DNA of 64,000 nt, from contig NZ_AMSI01000018.1 of assembly GCF_000300515.1 (NCBI RefSeq), positions 39,749-103,748 of the forward strand, written 5' to 3'. Under the pieces are notes generated by a model. That model was not told the DNA's origin, searched no databases, and saw only the letters and a list, made by a program, of their open reading frames with translations. The position numbers and the translations under genes are program-made. Positions 26,432-35,473 of this stretch are shown piece after piece. Each line of letters begins with the position of its first letter. Position 1 is the stretch's first letter. Origin of the DNA: Nitratireductor indicus C115. Its GTDB lineage: Bacteria > Pseudomonadota > Alphaproteobacteria > Rhizobiales > Rhizobiaceae.

Positions 26432-27286
26432 GTGCGCGGAATCAAAGCCACAAGACGTATTCTTGGTGATGCGCTTGGTCACTTCAATACCGATGACGGC
26501 TGGGCCATGGCCAGCCATGTGGCCATTTCCGCGCTCATGGCACTTTTTCCGTTCCTGATATTTGCAACGGCGCTGGCGAGTTTTCTCGGGGCGGACGCGT
26601 TTTCCCAGCAGGCGGTCGACCTGATATTCGACACGTGGCCGAAGGAAGTCGCCGAACCGATCGCCAACGAGGTTCACAATGTGCTGGGCGTGCGGCGCAG
26701 CGGCGTCCTGACCTTCGGCGTGGTTCTTGCCGGTTTCTTCGCCTCGAACGGTGTGGAGGCTCTGCGGCTGTCGCTCAACCGTGCCTACCGGGTGAGCGAG
26801 CAGCGCTCCATCTTCCGGCTGCGGGCGCAAAGCCTTGTTTTCGTGCTCATTGCCACGGCGGGCTTTCTTGCCATGAGCCTCCTGCTCGTCGCGGCGCCCA
26901 TCGCCCTCAACATTGCGGTCAACAATCTCGAATGGATCGCACCTTATGTGGGGACCATCACCTTCTGGCGATATGCCATCGCGCTGGCGGTGCTGGTTCT
27001 TGCCCTGATCTCGGTGCATCTGTGGCTGCCGGCGGGGCGCAGGGCATTTCTCGACGTATTGCCGGGTGTCCTGTTCACACTGTTCGGTTCCTTTGCGGGA
27101 TCCGGCCTGTTCGCGGCCTATCTGGGCAGCTTCGCCAATTATTCAAGCACTTATGCGGGGCTTGCCTCGATCATGATCGCGGTGGTGTTCCTCTATATAT
27201 TGTCTGCGGTTTTCATTCTGGGCGGGGAGCTCAACGCCGCGATCAAGCGTTACCGTGAGGCACGGCTGGTCGCCGGCGATGCTTGA
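26432..27286 (+). CDS. YihY/virulence factor BrkB family membrane protein
   Basis: A 284-aa inner-membrane protein beginning with GTG, with six hydrophobic segments and the family motifs DGWAMASHVAISALMALFPF, GVEALRLSLNRAYRV and GGELNAA near the C-terminus. It resembles YihY rather than RNase BN, a name once misapplied to the family. Transport or envelope function is unproven. Its 3' end overlaps the convergent EamA gene by 37 bp. Confidence 0.9.
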   Translation: MRGIKATRRILGDALGHFNTDDGWAMASHVAISALMALFPFLIFATALASFLGADAFSQQAVDLIFDTWPKEVAEPIANEVHNVLGVRRSGVLTFGVVLAGFFASNGVEALRLSLNRAYRVSEQRSIFRLRAQSLVFVLIATAGFLAMSLLLVAAPIALNIAVNNLEWIAPYVGTITFWRYAIALAVLVLALISVHLWLPAGRRAFLDVLPGVLFTLFGSFAGSGLFAAYLGSFANYSSTYAGLASIMIAVVFLYILSAVFILGGELNAAIKRYREARLVAGDA

Positions 27287-28155
27287 GATTTCGCGCGGCC
27301 GGTGGCCAGCGCCACACCGAATGTGGTGATGGCCATGCCGGCGAGTTGCACGACATTCAGCGTTTCCCCGAAGAGCAGCCATGCCAGGAGCGCCGTTACG
27401 CCGGGAACGAGGTAGAACAGCGAAGCAACGCGCGCCACTTCGCCCTCGCGGATGAGGATCATCAAAAGCAGGATCGCGCCCAGAGAAAGTACGAATACCA
27501 GCCAGGCCAGCGCGAAAAGCAGCTCGCCGTTGAAGGTTATGTCGCCATTCTCAAAGAGCATGGCGACGCCGAAGGTGGCCAGGGAACCGCCTGCATATTG
27601 AAACAGGGTTACGGTGATGAGATCGGCATGGGCGACGAAACGTTTCTGCCAGACAGTGCCGGCGCTCATTGCGATGACGCCGAGCGTTGCCGCGCTGACG
27701 GTTGCGGCGGTCACGCCACCGCCGATCGCACCGAATTTCGGCGACAGGACGATGCCCACGCCGGCAAGCCCGACAAGCAACCCGATCCAATGGCGACCGG
27801 TCATCCGTTCGCCGAGAAAGAAGAACGCCATGATCGCCGTCAGCATGGGCTGGAGACCGACGATCAGCCCCACGAGCCCGGCGGGCAGGCCATGGCGCAC
27901 AGACCAGAAAACGCCGCCGAGATAGACCGCATGCATCAAGACGCCGGCGATGACCGCGTGCATGGCGTTGCGCGCGCCAATCGATTTGGCGCGGATGATG
28001 GGGATGATCGCCAACAGAACGCAAAAAGTGAGCCCGAAACGAATCCACAGGAAGGTGAAAGGCTCCGCCCAGGGCATCGCATAGCGCGCGCCGATGAAGC
28101 CCGTTGCCCAGAGGATGACGAATATGGCGGGAATTACCCTGGCTGACGGCTTCAT
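27250..28155 (-). CDS. EamA/DMT family transporter
   Basis: A 301-aa inner-membrane protein with ten predicted helices in two EamA repeats: FVILWATGFIGARYAMPWAEP in the first half, with GLQPMLTAIMAFFFLGER and a matching LVPGVTALLAWLLFGET in the second. Such proteins export amino acids or metabolites; the substrate is unknown. Start MKPSARVIPAIF (28155) is chosen by family length; an ATG at 28191 is possible. It converges on yihY with overlapping 3' ends. Confidence 0.88.
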   Translation of the reverse strand: MKPSARVIPAIFVILWATGFIGARYAMPWAEPFTFLWIRFGLTFCVLLAIIPIIRAKSIGARNAMHAVIAGVLMHAVYLGGVFWSVRHGLPAGLVGLIVGLQPMLTAIMAFFFLGERMTGRHWIGLLVGLAGVGIVLSPKFGAIGGGVTAATVSAATLGVIAMSAGTVWQKRFVAHADLITVTLFQYAGGSLATFGVAMLFENGDITFNGELLFALAWLVFVLSLGAILLLMILIREGEVARVASLFYLVPGVTALLAWLLFGETLNVVQLAGMAITTFGVALATGRAKSQASPATSRASR

Positions 28156-28385
28156 TGGCGATGATCCCGGCCGCCAAATCGCGGCAAGCATTTCTAGTCA
28201 GGCGGCATTCGCTGACATCCGCATCGATGCGGAAAGGTGAAAAAGAGGGAGTACCCGAAAGAGTGTACGGTGCTTCAGAAGCGCTGTAATGCCTGCAATG
28301 CGGCAAGAAAAGCGAAAGATTTGCATTCTATCATCAATCATCTTGAAGCGCTGCTTGATGAAGTGGCCATGGGCCGGGGTGCGCA

Positions 28386-28676
28386 ATGCTTATGAAGCTC
28401 GATCCAAGCTGGTTGATGTTCACCGTCGCAGCGGTCTCGATGATTTCCTATCTTTTGTCGCTCGGCCTTGATGCGATACTCAAGGAGCAGGGCTTCGGCC
28501 CGTTCGGCATGTCGAGCATCATCAGCATTTCCTTCATTGGCACCATACTGCTCGCCAATGAGCAAGGCATTCGCTTTTCAGGCCCCACGGAAGCAGCCCT
28601 TGCCGGACTGGCCGGGGCATTCGTGGTGCTGCTGACGCTGACCGTCATCAAGGCGTTGTTGACGCGTTCGGTCTGA
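28386..28676 (+). CDS. Small membrane protein of unknown function
   Basis: A 96-aa protein with three hydrophobic stretches (about 9-30, 41-57 and 68-90) and few charged residues. No family is recognised. An ATG two codons further in is equally possible; a GGGG lies upstream. Codon use looks like its neighbours. It is isolated between two minus-strand genes. Confidence 0.65.
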   Translation: MLMKLDPSWLMFTVAAVSMISYLLSLGLDAILKEQGFGPFGMSSIISISFIGTILLANEQGIRFSGPTEAALAGLAGAFVVLLTLTVIKALLTRSV

Positions 28677-28722
28677 GGTCCATTCCGGCATATCGTTTTG
28701 CCGGCAGGGCTGTTCTCCCATC

Positions 28723-28763
28723 GTGCCGGGTCAGGTGAATTCACCTGACTGAAAGATGCTTCA
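28723..28763 (-). repeat. Intergenic hairpin repeat, copy D (core only)
   Basis: GTCAGGTGAATTCACCTGAC at 28730-28749 is a perfect 20-bp palindrome. On the minus strand it follows GAAGCATCTTTCA, so the core and its upstream side match copies B and C, but the long tail is missing. It begins at the gluQ stop codon. Confidence 0.65.
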
Positions 28764-29636
28764 AAGCCCCGCCATCCGCGCTATGTCACCGGGAGTGGCA
28801 CCTGCATCGCGCAAGGCTGAAAGGCTGGTATCACCCTGGCTTTTCGAGAGCTTGCGTCCATCATCGCCCAGAATGAGATCGTGGTGGAAATAGCGCGGCA
28901 CCGGCAGGCCCAAAAGCTCCTGCAACAGACGGTGGACGGCCGTCGCGTGGAAGAGGTCTCTGCCCCGAACCACATGGGTGATGCCCTGCAATGCATCGTC
29001 GGTCACAACGCAAAGGTGATAGCTTGCGGGAATTTCCTTTCGGGCGATGATCACGTCGCCCCAATCGAGAGGGCTGGCCGGAACTATGCCGCTTTCACCC
29101 GTTGGCCCTTCGCCGTCCTCGGTCCAGTCGAGGGGGGCGTGAAGATGCTCCACTGCACGCTCCATGTGGAGCCTCCAGGCAAAGGGCTCGCCTTCGCTCA
29201 TGCGCCGGCGCCTTTCGCTGGCGGTAAGGTGTCGATCGTCGTCGGGATAGTGCGGTGCGCCATCCGGATCGCGCTTCCAGGGGGCGCCTGCCGCTTCTGC
29301 ATCGACGATGCGCGCGCGCACCTCGCCGCGGCTCATGAAGGCGGGATAGACGAGATCTGCGTCGACAAGCTGTTCCAGTGCGCCCTGGTAGTCGTCGAAA
29401 TGATCGGATTGCCGGCGCACCGGCTCCTCCCAGTCGATGTCGAGCCAGGAAAGGTCGCGCATTATGCCGCTCTCGAACTCCGGTGTGCAGCGGGTTACGT
29501 CTATATCCTCGATGCGCAGCAGGAACCGGCCGCCGACCATATCCGCCAGGCGGCGGTTCAAAAAGGCCGAATAGGCATGGCCCAGGTGAAGCTCTCCGTT
29601 GGGGCTCGGTGCGAAGCGGAAGACAGGGCTTGTCAT
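28761..29636 (-). CDS. gluQ: Glutamyl-Q tRNA(Asp) synthetase
   Basis: Adds glutamate to queuosine at position 34 of tRNA(Asp). The 291-aa protein is a truncated class I GluRS core: FAPSPNGELHLGHAYSA (HIGH-type motif), RIEDIDVTR and KLSKSQ (KMSKS-type) near residue 265, with no anticodon-binding domain. That truncation separates GluQ-RS from GluRS. ATG 29636 (MTSPVFRFAPSPNG) is preferred to one 30 bp upstream. It implies that the cell modifies tRNA with queuosine. Confidence 0.93.
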   Translation of the reverse strand: MTSPVFRFAPSPNGELHLGHAYSAFLNRRLADMVGGRFLLRIEDIDVTRCTPEFESGIMRDLSWLDIDWEEPVRRQSDHFDDYQGALEQLVDADLVYPAFMSRGEVRARIVDAEAAGAPWKRDPDGAPHYPDDDRHLTASERRRRMSEGEPFAWRLHMERAVEHLHAPLDWTEDGEGPTGESGIVPASPLDWGDVIIARKEIPASYHLCVVTDDALQGITHVVRGRDLFHATAVHRLLQELLGLPVPRYFHHDLILGDDGRKLSKSQGDTSLSALRDAGATPGDIARMAGL

Positions 29637-29722
29637 GAGCGTGGTGTGAATCGGGTTGCAGTCCATGTCGAACGATTGCTACGGCTTTCCCTTGCCGGCA
29701 GCAAGGATGCCGAGGGAGCATC

Positions 29723-30367
29723 ATGCGCCGCATCGAGACCGAAGCCCACATTACCGAAGCGCTCGATGCGCTTGTTGGGGCCGATCCACGGCTCGGTCCG
29801 GTTCGTGCTGTTGCTGGCGATGTTCCGCTTCGGCGCACACCGCCCGGTTTTGCAAGTCTTGCCTCCGTCATCGTGTCGCAACAGGTTTCGCGTGCAAGCG
29901 CCGATGCGATTTTCGGCAGGCTTGCCCAACTCATCGATCCGCTGACACCGCAGGCGCTGCTGGCGGCCGGAGAGGAACCGCTGATTGCGGCAGGACTTTC
30001 CCGAGCCAAGCAGCGGGCGCTTCTTGCCGTTGCCGAAGCGGCCTGCCGCAGCCGGCTCGATCTCGACGCGCTTTGCCATATGGAGGCTGAAGAGGCGATC
30101 TCCAGAATGACGGTGATCCCGGGGGTCGGACCCTGGACAGCCGAGGTCTATCTGCTGGTCTCCGCCGGGCATCCGGATGTCTTTCCCGCCCGCGACGTAG
30201 CCTTGCAGGCGGCTATCGGGCACGCCTTTGGCCTTCCGTCGCGTCCCGATGCGCGTGCGGCCGCGGAAATCGCCGAATCATGGATGCCGTTCCGGGCCGT
30301 CGCGGCGCGCCTGTTTTGGGCCTATTATCGCGAAATGCGGGGCAGGGAGGCCGCGCCGCTCGGTTGA
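29723..30367 (+). CDS. alkA: DNA-3-methyladenine glycosylase II (AlkA family)
   Basis: Base-excision repair enzyme for alkylated bases. The 214-aa HhH-GPD protein has ASVIVSQQVSRASA, the helix-hairpin-helix IPGVGPWTAE (131-141) and the catalytic aspartate in FPARD (Asp158). It lacks the N-terminal TBP-like domain and Ada part of E. coli AlkA, as is common for short homologues. It is divergent from gluQ, 86 bp apart. Confidence 0.92.
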   Translation: MRRIETEAHITEALDALVGADPRLGPVRAVAGDVPLRRTPPGFASLASVIVSQQVSRASADAIFGRLAQLIDPLTPQALLAAGEEPLIAAGLSRAKQRALLAVAEAACRSRLDLDALCHMEAEEAISRMTVIPGVGPWTAEVYLLVSAGHPDVFPARDVALQAAIGHAFGLPSRPDARAAAEIAESWMPFRAVAARLFWAYYREMRGREAAPLG

Positions 30368-30480
30368 TCGGCGAAAAAAGCTGCGTGAATCCGGGTGTTT
30401 GGCCCGTCACAAAGCAAAATATCAGCTTCACATTCCTGTCACGGCGGGCTTACAGTATCCGCGTCGATCGACTTGAGCAC

Positions 30481-30515
30481 TTTGCGGGCAGGCAGCTCGC
30501 CTGCTTCCCGCAAAA
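30481..30515 (+). other. Hairpin with 3-nt bulge between alkA and the HNH gene
   Basis: TTGCGGG-CAGGC pairs with GCCTG-CTT-CCCGCAA. No T-run follows, so it is not a canonical terminator. Position fits an mRNA 3' end or a leader structure. Confidence 0.4.
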
Positions 30516-30594
30516 TGCGGAAGATTTGGAAGTGACGCGCCGGAGGTTGGTAGCAACGGACAGCGCGCCCCGCCACTGAAGGAGCTTCAAGGAC

Positions 30595-31152
30595 GTGACG
30601 ATCGCTGCTTCGCCGGACGGCATGCCCGCTCTGGTGCTGAATGCGGACTACAGGCCGCTGAGTTATTATCCGCTGTCACTCTGGTCGTGGCAGGACGCCA
30701 TCAAGGCGGTCTTCCTCGACAGGGTCAATATCGTTGCGGAATACGAGCAACAGGTCTCCTCGCCGTCTTTCACGATGAGGTTGCCGAGCGTCATCAGCCT
30801 GAAGACCTATGTGAAGCCTTCACGCTATCCGGCATTCACGCGCTTCAACGTTTTTCTGCGCGACCGCTTTCAATGCCAGTATTGCGGGACGAAGGAGGAT
30901 CTCACCTTCGACCATGTGATCCCGCGGCGTTGCGGGGGACTGACGTCGTGGGAGAATGTTGTTGCCGCCTGTTCGCCCTGCAATCTGAAGAAGGGCGGCA
31001 TGATGCCGGCGCGGGCCAAGATGTGGCCCCACCAGAAACCTTACCGGCCGACGGTGCAGGATTTGCACAATAACGGTCGTCTCTTTCCGCCCAACTATCT
31101 GCATGAAAGCTGGATGGATTATCTCTACTGGGATGTGGAACTGGAGCCGTAA
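30595..31152 (+). CDS. HNH endonuclease family protein
   Basis: A 185-aa protein beginning with GTG. An N-terminal region with MPALVLNADYRPL precedes the HNH fold: CQYCG (Cys94, Cys97), DHVIPR (His107), SWENVVAACSPCN with Asn121 and a second cysteine pair. The metal-binding cysteines and HNH residues are complete. Such stand-alone HNH proteins are conserved in alphaproteobacteria; the target is unknown. A GGAGC ribosome-binding region precedes the start. It converges on dsbB with 5 bp between. Confidence 0.9.
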   Translation: MTIAASPDGMPALVLNADYRPLSYYPLSLWSWQDAIKAVFLDRVNIVAEYEQQVSSPSFTMRLPSVISLKTYVKPSRYPAFTRFNVFLRDRFQCQYCGTKEDLTFDHVIPRRCGGLTSWENVVAACSPCNLKKGGMMPARAKMWPHQKPYRPTVQDLHNNGRLFPPNYLHESWMDYLYWDVELEP

Positions 31153-31157
31153 GGCTT

Positions 31158-31667
31158 TCAGCGCTTGAATGCCGCCCGCAGGGCGATGGCGGCCCACAAT
31201 GCGCTTGCCAGAACATTCCAGCCAGCGAAGGAAAGGCCGAGGAAGCGGCCTGCGGCCTGCGTGCAGGATGGCGGGATCACTGCATTGAGCTGATCGAGAA
31301 GATTGCCGCCTTCGTAGCTGCTGGTCGGTGCGCCGACGGTGCAATCGGCAGGACCTTCCCACCAGCCCCACTCGACGCCGGAATGATAGACGCCCAGGCC
31401 CATGCCGTAGAGCATCAGCAAGCCCCCCGCCGCAAGCAGGCCACGGGTGACGATGGCTGGCGCCTTCAGCCTTGCTGCAACAAAACCGAGCGCCATGAGC
31501 GGAATGCCAATGTAGTAGGGCGTGCGCTGTTCGAGGCAAAGCTTGCAGGGGATGTATCCACCCAGATGCTGGAAGCCGAGCGCCGTGCCGACGGTTCCCG
31601 CCATTCCGAGCGCCAGAAGCGCTGCGCTGTAAGTTTGTGTCTTGCCGGTGGGAGCGGTGAGAGACAT
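31158..31667 (-). CDS. dsbB: DsbB-family disulfide bond formation protein
   Basis: Inner-membrane quinone-linked oxidase of periplasmic thiol proteins. The 169-aa protein has four transmembrane helices, the first periplasmic pair CKLC (Cys41, Cys44) and a second pair Cys109 and Cys135 in a longer loop. This matches DsbB and its alphaproteobacterial relatives. It is 12 bp downstream of the yqaA gene, probably in one operon. Confidence 0.88.
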   Translation of the reverse strand: MSLTAPTGKTQTYSAALLALGMAGTVGTALGFQHLGGYIPCKLCLEQRTPYYIGIPLMALGFVAARLKAPAIVTRGLLAAGGLLMLYGMGLGVYHSGVEWGWWEGPADCTVGAPTSSYEGGNLLDQLNAVIPPSCTQAAGRFLGLSFAGWNVLASALWAAIALRAAFKR

Positions 31668-31679
31668 GGGCGATAGCCT

Positions 31680-32261
31680 TTAGAACACGTAGCGGATGGC
31701 AGCGAAGCCGCCAACCAGCAAAACCATGAAAACGGTGAAAAGAAGGCCGAGGTTCTTTTCAATGAAGGTGCGGATGGGCGGGCCGAAATGGAACAGAAGC
31801 CAGGAAACGAGGAAGAAACGCAGGCCCCGGCCGATGACGGAAACGGCAATGAAGGTGACTAGGTTCAGCCCCGTGGCGCCGGAGAAGATGGTCAACACCT
31901 TGTAGGGGAAAGGGGTGACCGCCGCGAACAGCACGCCCCAGCCGCCCCATGTGTTGTACCAGTCGGCGACCTGCTCGAATGCGTTTTCCTTGCCATAGAA
32001 GGCGAGAATGGGCTGGCCGATGGTCTCGTAGAGAAACGCGCCGATGGCATAGCCGAGAAGTGCGCCGAGAATCGAGGCAATGGTACAGATGACCGCATAG
32101 CGCAGCCATTTCGCCCGTTCCGAGAGAACCATCGGAATGAGCAGCACGTCTGGCGGGATCGGAAAGAACGAGCTTTCGATGAAGGACACGGCTCCAAGGG
32201 CCTTTTCGGCGTGCCGGGTCGCCGCGAGCGACATGGTCCAGTCGTAGAGTTTGCGAAGCAT
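31680..32261 (-). CDS. yqaA: YqaA family (DedA-like SNARE-associated) membrane protein
   Basis: A 193-aa inner-membrane protein with conserved SFIESSFFPIPPDVLLIPMVL and FSGATGLN blocks and a PFPYKVLTI segment, typical of YqaA/DedA proteins, some of which act as lipid carriers. ATG 32261 (MLRKLYDWTM) is chosen: the open frame beyond it runs through unrelated sequence and antisense to the tRNA gene. Confidence 0.88.
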   Translation of the reverse strand: MLRKLYDWTMSLAATRHAEKALGAVSFIESSFFPIPPDVLLIPMVLSERAKWLRYAVICTIASILGALLGYAIGAFLYETIGQPILAFYGKENAFEQVADWYNTWGGWGVLFAAVTPFPYKVLTIFSGATGLNLVTFIAVSVIGRGLRFFLVSWLLFHFGPPIRTFIEKNLGLLFTVFMVLLVGGFAAIRYVF

Positions 32262-32363
32262 TGAAGGCCCTCGATGAGGTCCTCTGTCTAGCTCCAGTCG
32301 ATCGGTGGCGCAACGGCATGACGAAAAGGTGAAGCCGGTCGCGACGAATTGTCGGACCGGTAG

Positions 32364-32391
32364 TTGACGCGCGTTCGCTTCCCCGTATATT
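32364..32391 (+). promoter_or_regulatory. Promoter of the tRNA-Leu gene
   Basis: TTGACG (32364-32369), 16-bp spacer, TATATT (32386-32391). The tRNA begins 29 bp after the -10 element. Confidence 0.65.
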
Positions 32392-32419
32392 CCGCAACCG
32401 TCCGGCCATGCTGAGCTGG

Positions 32420-32504
32420 GCCCCTGTGGCGGAATTGGTAGACGCGCTCGACTCAAAATCGAGTTCCGCAAGGAGTGCTGGTTCGAGCCCGGCCAGGGGC
32501 ACCA
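32420..32504 (+). tRNA. tRNA-Leu (anticodon CAA)
   Basis: An 85-nt cloverleaf with encoded CCA: acceptor GCCCCTG pairs with CAGGGGC, D-arm GGAATTGGTAGACGC, anticodon stem CTCGA/TCGAG around CTCAAAA (anticodon CAA, reads UUG), long variable arm TTCCGCAAGGAGT, and T-arm GCTGGTTCGAGCCCGGC. The long variable arm fits leucine. Confidence 0.97.
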
Positions 32505-32551
32505 TAGCCCGGCGTTTGTGCTGCCCGGGCGGGGCAGGGAAGGCCGCAGAC

Positions 32552-34189
32552 ATGCTTCAAAGGCGTGAAAGCTACCAGACGCTTTACGAAGGGTTCAGCT
32601 GGGACCTCCCGGAACATTTCAACATCGGAACAGCCGTCGCAGACAAATGGGCGTGGCGTTTTCCCGGTCGCGTTGCCCTTTACGATTATCGCGCTGACGG
32701 TTCCGTCGCCTCCCTGACTTTCGGTGATCTGACCGAGCGCTCCAACGCTCTGGCCAGGGGGCTTGCGCGAAAGGGGATTGTGCGCGGCGATCGGGTGGCG
32801 CTGCTTCTGCCGCAATCGTTCGAGACGCTTATTGCCCATGTGGCTATCTACAAGCTCGGTGCCATCGCAGTGCCGCTTGCGCTGCTCTTCGGAGCGGAAG
32901 CGCTCGAATACCGGCTTTTCACCGCAGGTGTGAAGGCGGTGGTCACCAATGGCGGGGGGCTCGGGAAGCTTGCTGCGATTCGGGGACGGCTTCCCATGCT
33001 GGAGACGATTGTCTGCGTGGATGGGGATGCGGGCGGTGCAGTCGATTTTCATCGCCTTGTCGCGGACAATGCGGGGCCGTTCGAGGCGGTGGATACGGGG
33101 CCGGACGATCCGGCAATGATGATTTTCACCTCTGGAACCACAGGGCCGCCGAAAGGTGCCCTGCATGGGCAGCGGGTATTGCTCGGGCATGTGCCGGGCG
33201 TGCAGTTCCACCATGAATTCATGCCGCTCGAAGGTGATCTGATCTGGACACCGGCGGACTGGGCATGGGCCGGAGGACTTCTGAATGTTCTTCTGCCGGC
33301 GCTCTATCTCGGCGTGCCGGTGGTGGCGGGGCGGTTTGAGAAGTTCGAGCCGGAAGCCGCCTTGACGCTTCTTGAACGGATGAAGGTGCGCAATGCTTTC
33401 ATCCCGCCGACGGCTCTGCGGATGCTGAAGAGCGTTTCCGACATCAGAACCCGTTTTGACCTGTCGTTACGCAGCATCGGCTCGGGTGGGGAGGCGCTGG
33501 GGCGGGAAACGTTCGAATGGGCGCGCGAAGCCCTGGGCCTCGCCATCAACGAATTCTACGGGCAGACCGAGTGCAATCTGGTTTTGTCTTCATGTCATGC
33601 GCTCGGGGTGGGGCGGCTGGGCGCCATCGGGCTGCCCGTTCCGGGCCATCGGGTGGCGGTGATCGATCATGAAGGTCGGGAAAAACCGGTCGGCGAGGCG
33701 GGCGATATCGCGGTTCTCAGGCCAGATCCTGTGATGTTCCTCGAATATTGGCAGAATGAACGGGCAACGCGGGAAAAATTCGTCGGCGACTGGATGACGA
33801 CCGGCGATCAAGGTGTGCGCGACGAAGACGGCTATGTGCATTTCGTGGGGCGCGATGACGACGTCATCACATCGGCGGGCTATCGCATCGGACCCACCGA
33901 GATCGAGGACTGCCTGACAGGCCATCCCAAGGTGGCGCTTGCGGCGGCGGTCGGCAAGCCCGACCCGGTTCGCACGGAGATCGTCAAGGCCTATGTGGTG
34001 TTGCGCGAGGGGGAGCATCCCAGCGAGGCGCTTGCCGAGGAAATCCGCCTTTGGGTGCGCGAACGGCTCTCCGCGCACGAATATCCGCGTGAGGTGGCAT
34101 TCGTTGAGTCCATGCCGCTCACCACCACGGGCAAGGTGATCCGGCGCATCTTTCGCGACCGGGCGCGCCGCGAAGCAGGGCTGGAATGA
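32552..34189 (+). CDS. AMP-dependent acyl-CoA synthetase
   Basis: Activates a carboxylic acid to its CoA thioester via an acyl-adenylate. The 545-aa protein has the P-loop TSGTTGPPKG (193-202), GGEALGRETF, YGQTECNL, the WMTTGDQG hinge region and the C-terminal catalytic lysine in TTTGKVIRR. It looks like the acetyl/medium-chain branch, but substrate is open. The start is ATG 32552 (MLQRRESYQ); the frame extends upstream through the tRNA gene, giving PVAELVDALDSKS, which is not protein. It converges with the acyltransferase gene, 9 bp apart. Confidence 0.92.
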   Translation: MLQRRESYQTLYEGFSWDLPEHFNIGTAVADKWAWRFPGRVALYDYRADGSVASLTFGDLTERSNALARGLARKGIVRGDRVALLLPQSFETLIAHVAIYKLGAIAVPLALLFGAEALEYRLFTAGVKAVVTNGGGLGKLAAIRGRLPMLETIVCVDGDAGGAVDFHRLVADNAGPFEAVDTGPDDPAMMIFTSGTTGPPKGALHGQRVLLGHVPGVQFHHEFMPLEGDLIWTPADWAWAGGLLNVLLPALYLGVPVVAGRFEKFEPEAALTLLERMKVRNAFIPPTALRMLKSVSDIRTRFDLSLRSIGSGGEALGRETFEWAREALGLAINEFYGQTECNLVLSSCHALGVGRLGAIGLPVPGHRVAVIDHEGREKPVGEAGDIAVLRPDPVMFLEYWQNERATREKFVGDWMTTGDQGVRDEDGYVHFVGRDDDVITSAGYRIGPTEIEDCLTGHPKVALAAAVGKPDPVRTEIVKAYVVLREGEHPSEALAEEIRLWVRERLSAHEYPREVAFVESMPLTTTGKVIRRIFRDRARREAGLE

Positions 34190-34198
34190 GCCCTGTTC

Positions 34199-35473
34199 TC
34201 AACCGGCGCTCTTGCGCAAGCGGTTGCGCATGAGACGCAACGCATTGCGGGCCCGACGATAGAAGCTTATCTGGGCGGCTGCCTTGCGCACCTGGCGGTC
34301 GGCTCCCGGAGTGAGGCCTATCACGATCGTGCCAAGTGGCCGGCGCTCGCTCCATAGCCTGCTCATGACGGGATGGTCGGGCACCGCGCAGGAATCGCTG
34401 AGCGTGATGTTCGGGTCGTCGAGATGGTTTTTCGTCACCTCGATCATCAGCAAGGTGCCTGGCGAGAAGGCCGCATATTCCTCGTCGTAAGCCGTTTTCC
34501 ATGTGTAGGCGGTGCCATGCTCGATGAAGACGATCAGGCATGCGATGACCTTGCCGTCCAGTGAAAGCATGTGGATGCGGCACATGTCGCGCTCGGCAAG
34601 ACGATGCACGGCTTCGCGGGCAAAGGCCGCGCGATAGCGATCGGTTGCCATGGCGGTACGGGACCGGCCTTTCCAGCCCGAGGCCTCGAGTGTGAGGAAG
34701 GTTTCGGCCGCATGGCGGATTTCGTCGGGTTGGCGGGCGATGCGGTATTCAAGCTCGCCGAAATCGGCCAGACGGCGCTTCAACCGGCGGAACTCGCGGT
34801 AGTGATGGGCGCGCAATGAATTGCGCAGATAAGTTTCGCCATCCTCATTGCTCTGCAGGATCGGGCGCTTGACCTGATTGGTGATCTGGATGGGCAGGCC
34901 GCGGGCGTCGGCAACGGCCTTCAGCATGGCGGTGAAAGGCCCGTCGAGGCGCACCTCCGGCAGCACAAACACTTTCGGCAGGTGCAGGTGGGGGCGCGCC
35001 AGCATGGCGAAGAAATCCTCGATCACACCGGCTGGATCGTCATGATCGACAAGGGGTGTGCCGAGCGGCCCGAAGGGGTTTGCCCAGGTGCGCAGCACCG
35101 GAACACTGAAGGGCAGAATGCTGCGTTCGATGGAGAACGGCACCAGCAGGCGCAGGCGGCTTTTCGTTTCGGTCCCATCGCGGATGACGGCGAGACGCAC
35201 CTCACGATCTTCCAGGCGCGGCATGGCCGGCGCCAGGAAACGGGGATTGAAGAAGATGTTGGATTCAATGGCGCGAGCGGCCAGATAATCGAGCTCGTCG
35301 ACGAGTTCGAAACCGGCGCTGGCGGGATAGATTGCGAGCTTGCGGGCGGGCCTCTGATTTGCCAGCATCTCAAGCTGTGCCGGGTCAGCGCGTTCGGTGA
35401 GCCCGGCGAACTGGTCGATCATGGCGCCCGAGGCGCTGCCGCTCAGTTCCTCGAGGATGGGAGAGACGCTCAT
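34199..35473 (-). CDS. GNAT-type acyltransferase (BioF2/CelD-like)
   Basis: A 424-aa cytoplasmic protein of the Acetyltransf_6 kind, with SLRAHHYREFRRLKRRL, FLTLEASGWKGRSRTAM, a SLDGKVIACLIVF beta-strand motif and SFYRRARNALR near the end. CelD/BioF2-like proteins modify polysaccharide precursors. It starts at ATG 35473, which shares one base with the stop of the upstream flippase gene (TGATG). Coupled translation suggests a joint role in surface polysaccharide assembly, for example acylation of an exported unit. Function is inferred from pairing. Confidence 0.85.
   Translation of the reverse strand: MSVSPILEELSGSASGAMIDQFAGLTERADPAQLEMLANQRPARKLAIYPASAGFELVDELDYLAARAIESNIFFNPRFLAPAMPRLEDREVRLAVIRDGTETKSRLRLLVPFSIERSILPFSVPVLRTWANPFGPLGTPLVDHDDPAGVIEDFFAMLARPHLHLPKVFVLPEVRLDGPFTAMLKAVADARGLPIQITNQVKRPILQSNEDGETYLRNSLRAHHYREFRRLKRRLADFGELEYRIARQPDEIRHAAETFLTLEASGWKGRSRTAMATDRYRAAFAREAVHRLAERDMCRIHMLSLDGKVIACLIVFIEHGTAYTWKTAYDEEYAAFSPGTLLMIEVTKNHLDDPNITLSDSCAVPDHPVMSRLWSERRPLGTIVIGLTPGADRQVRKAAAQISFYRRARNALRLMRNRLRKSAG

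Noticed and set aside
32262-32471. N-terminal extension of the YqaA gene
   Set aside because: The extra 70 codons lie in intergenic DNA and antisense to the tRNA; no family support.
32408-32551. N-terminal extension of the acyl-CoA synthetase through the tRNA-Leu gene
   Set aside because: The residues PVAELVDALDSKS are the translated tRNA; the real start is ATG 32552.
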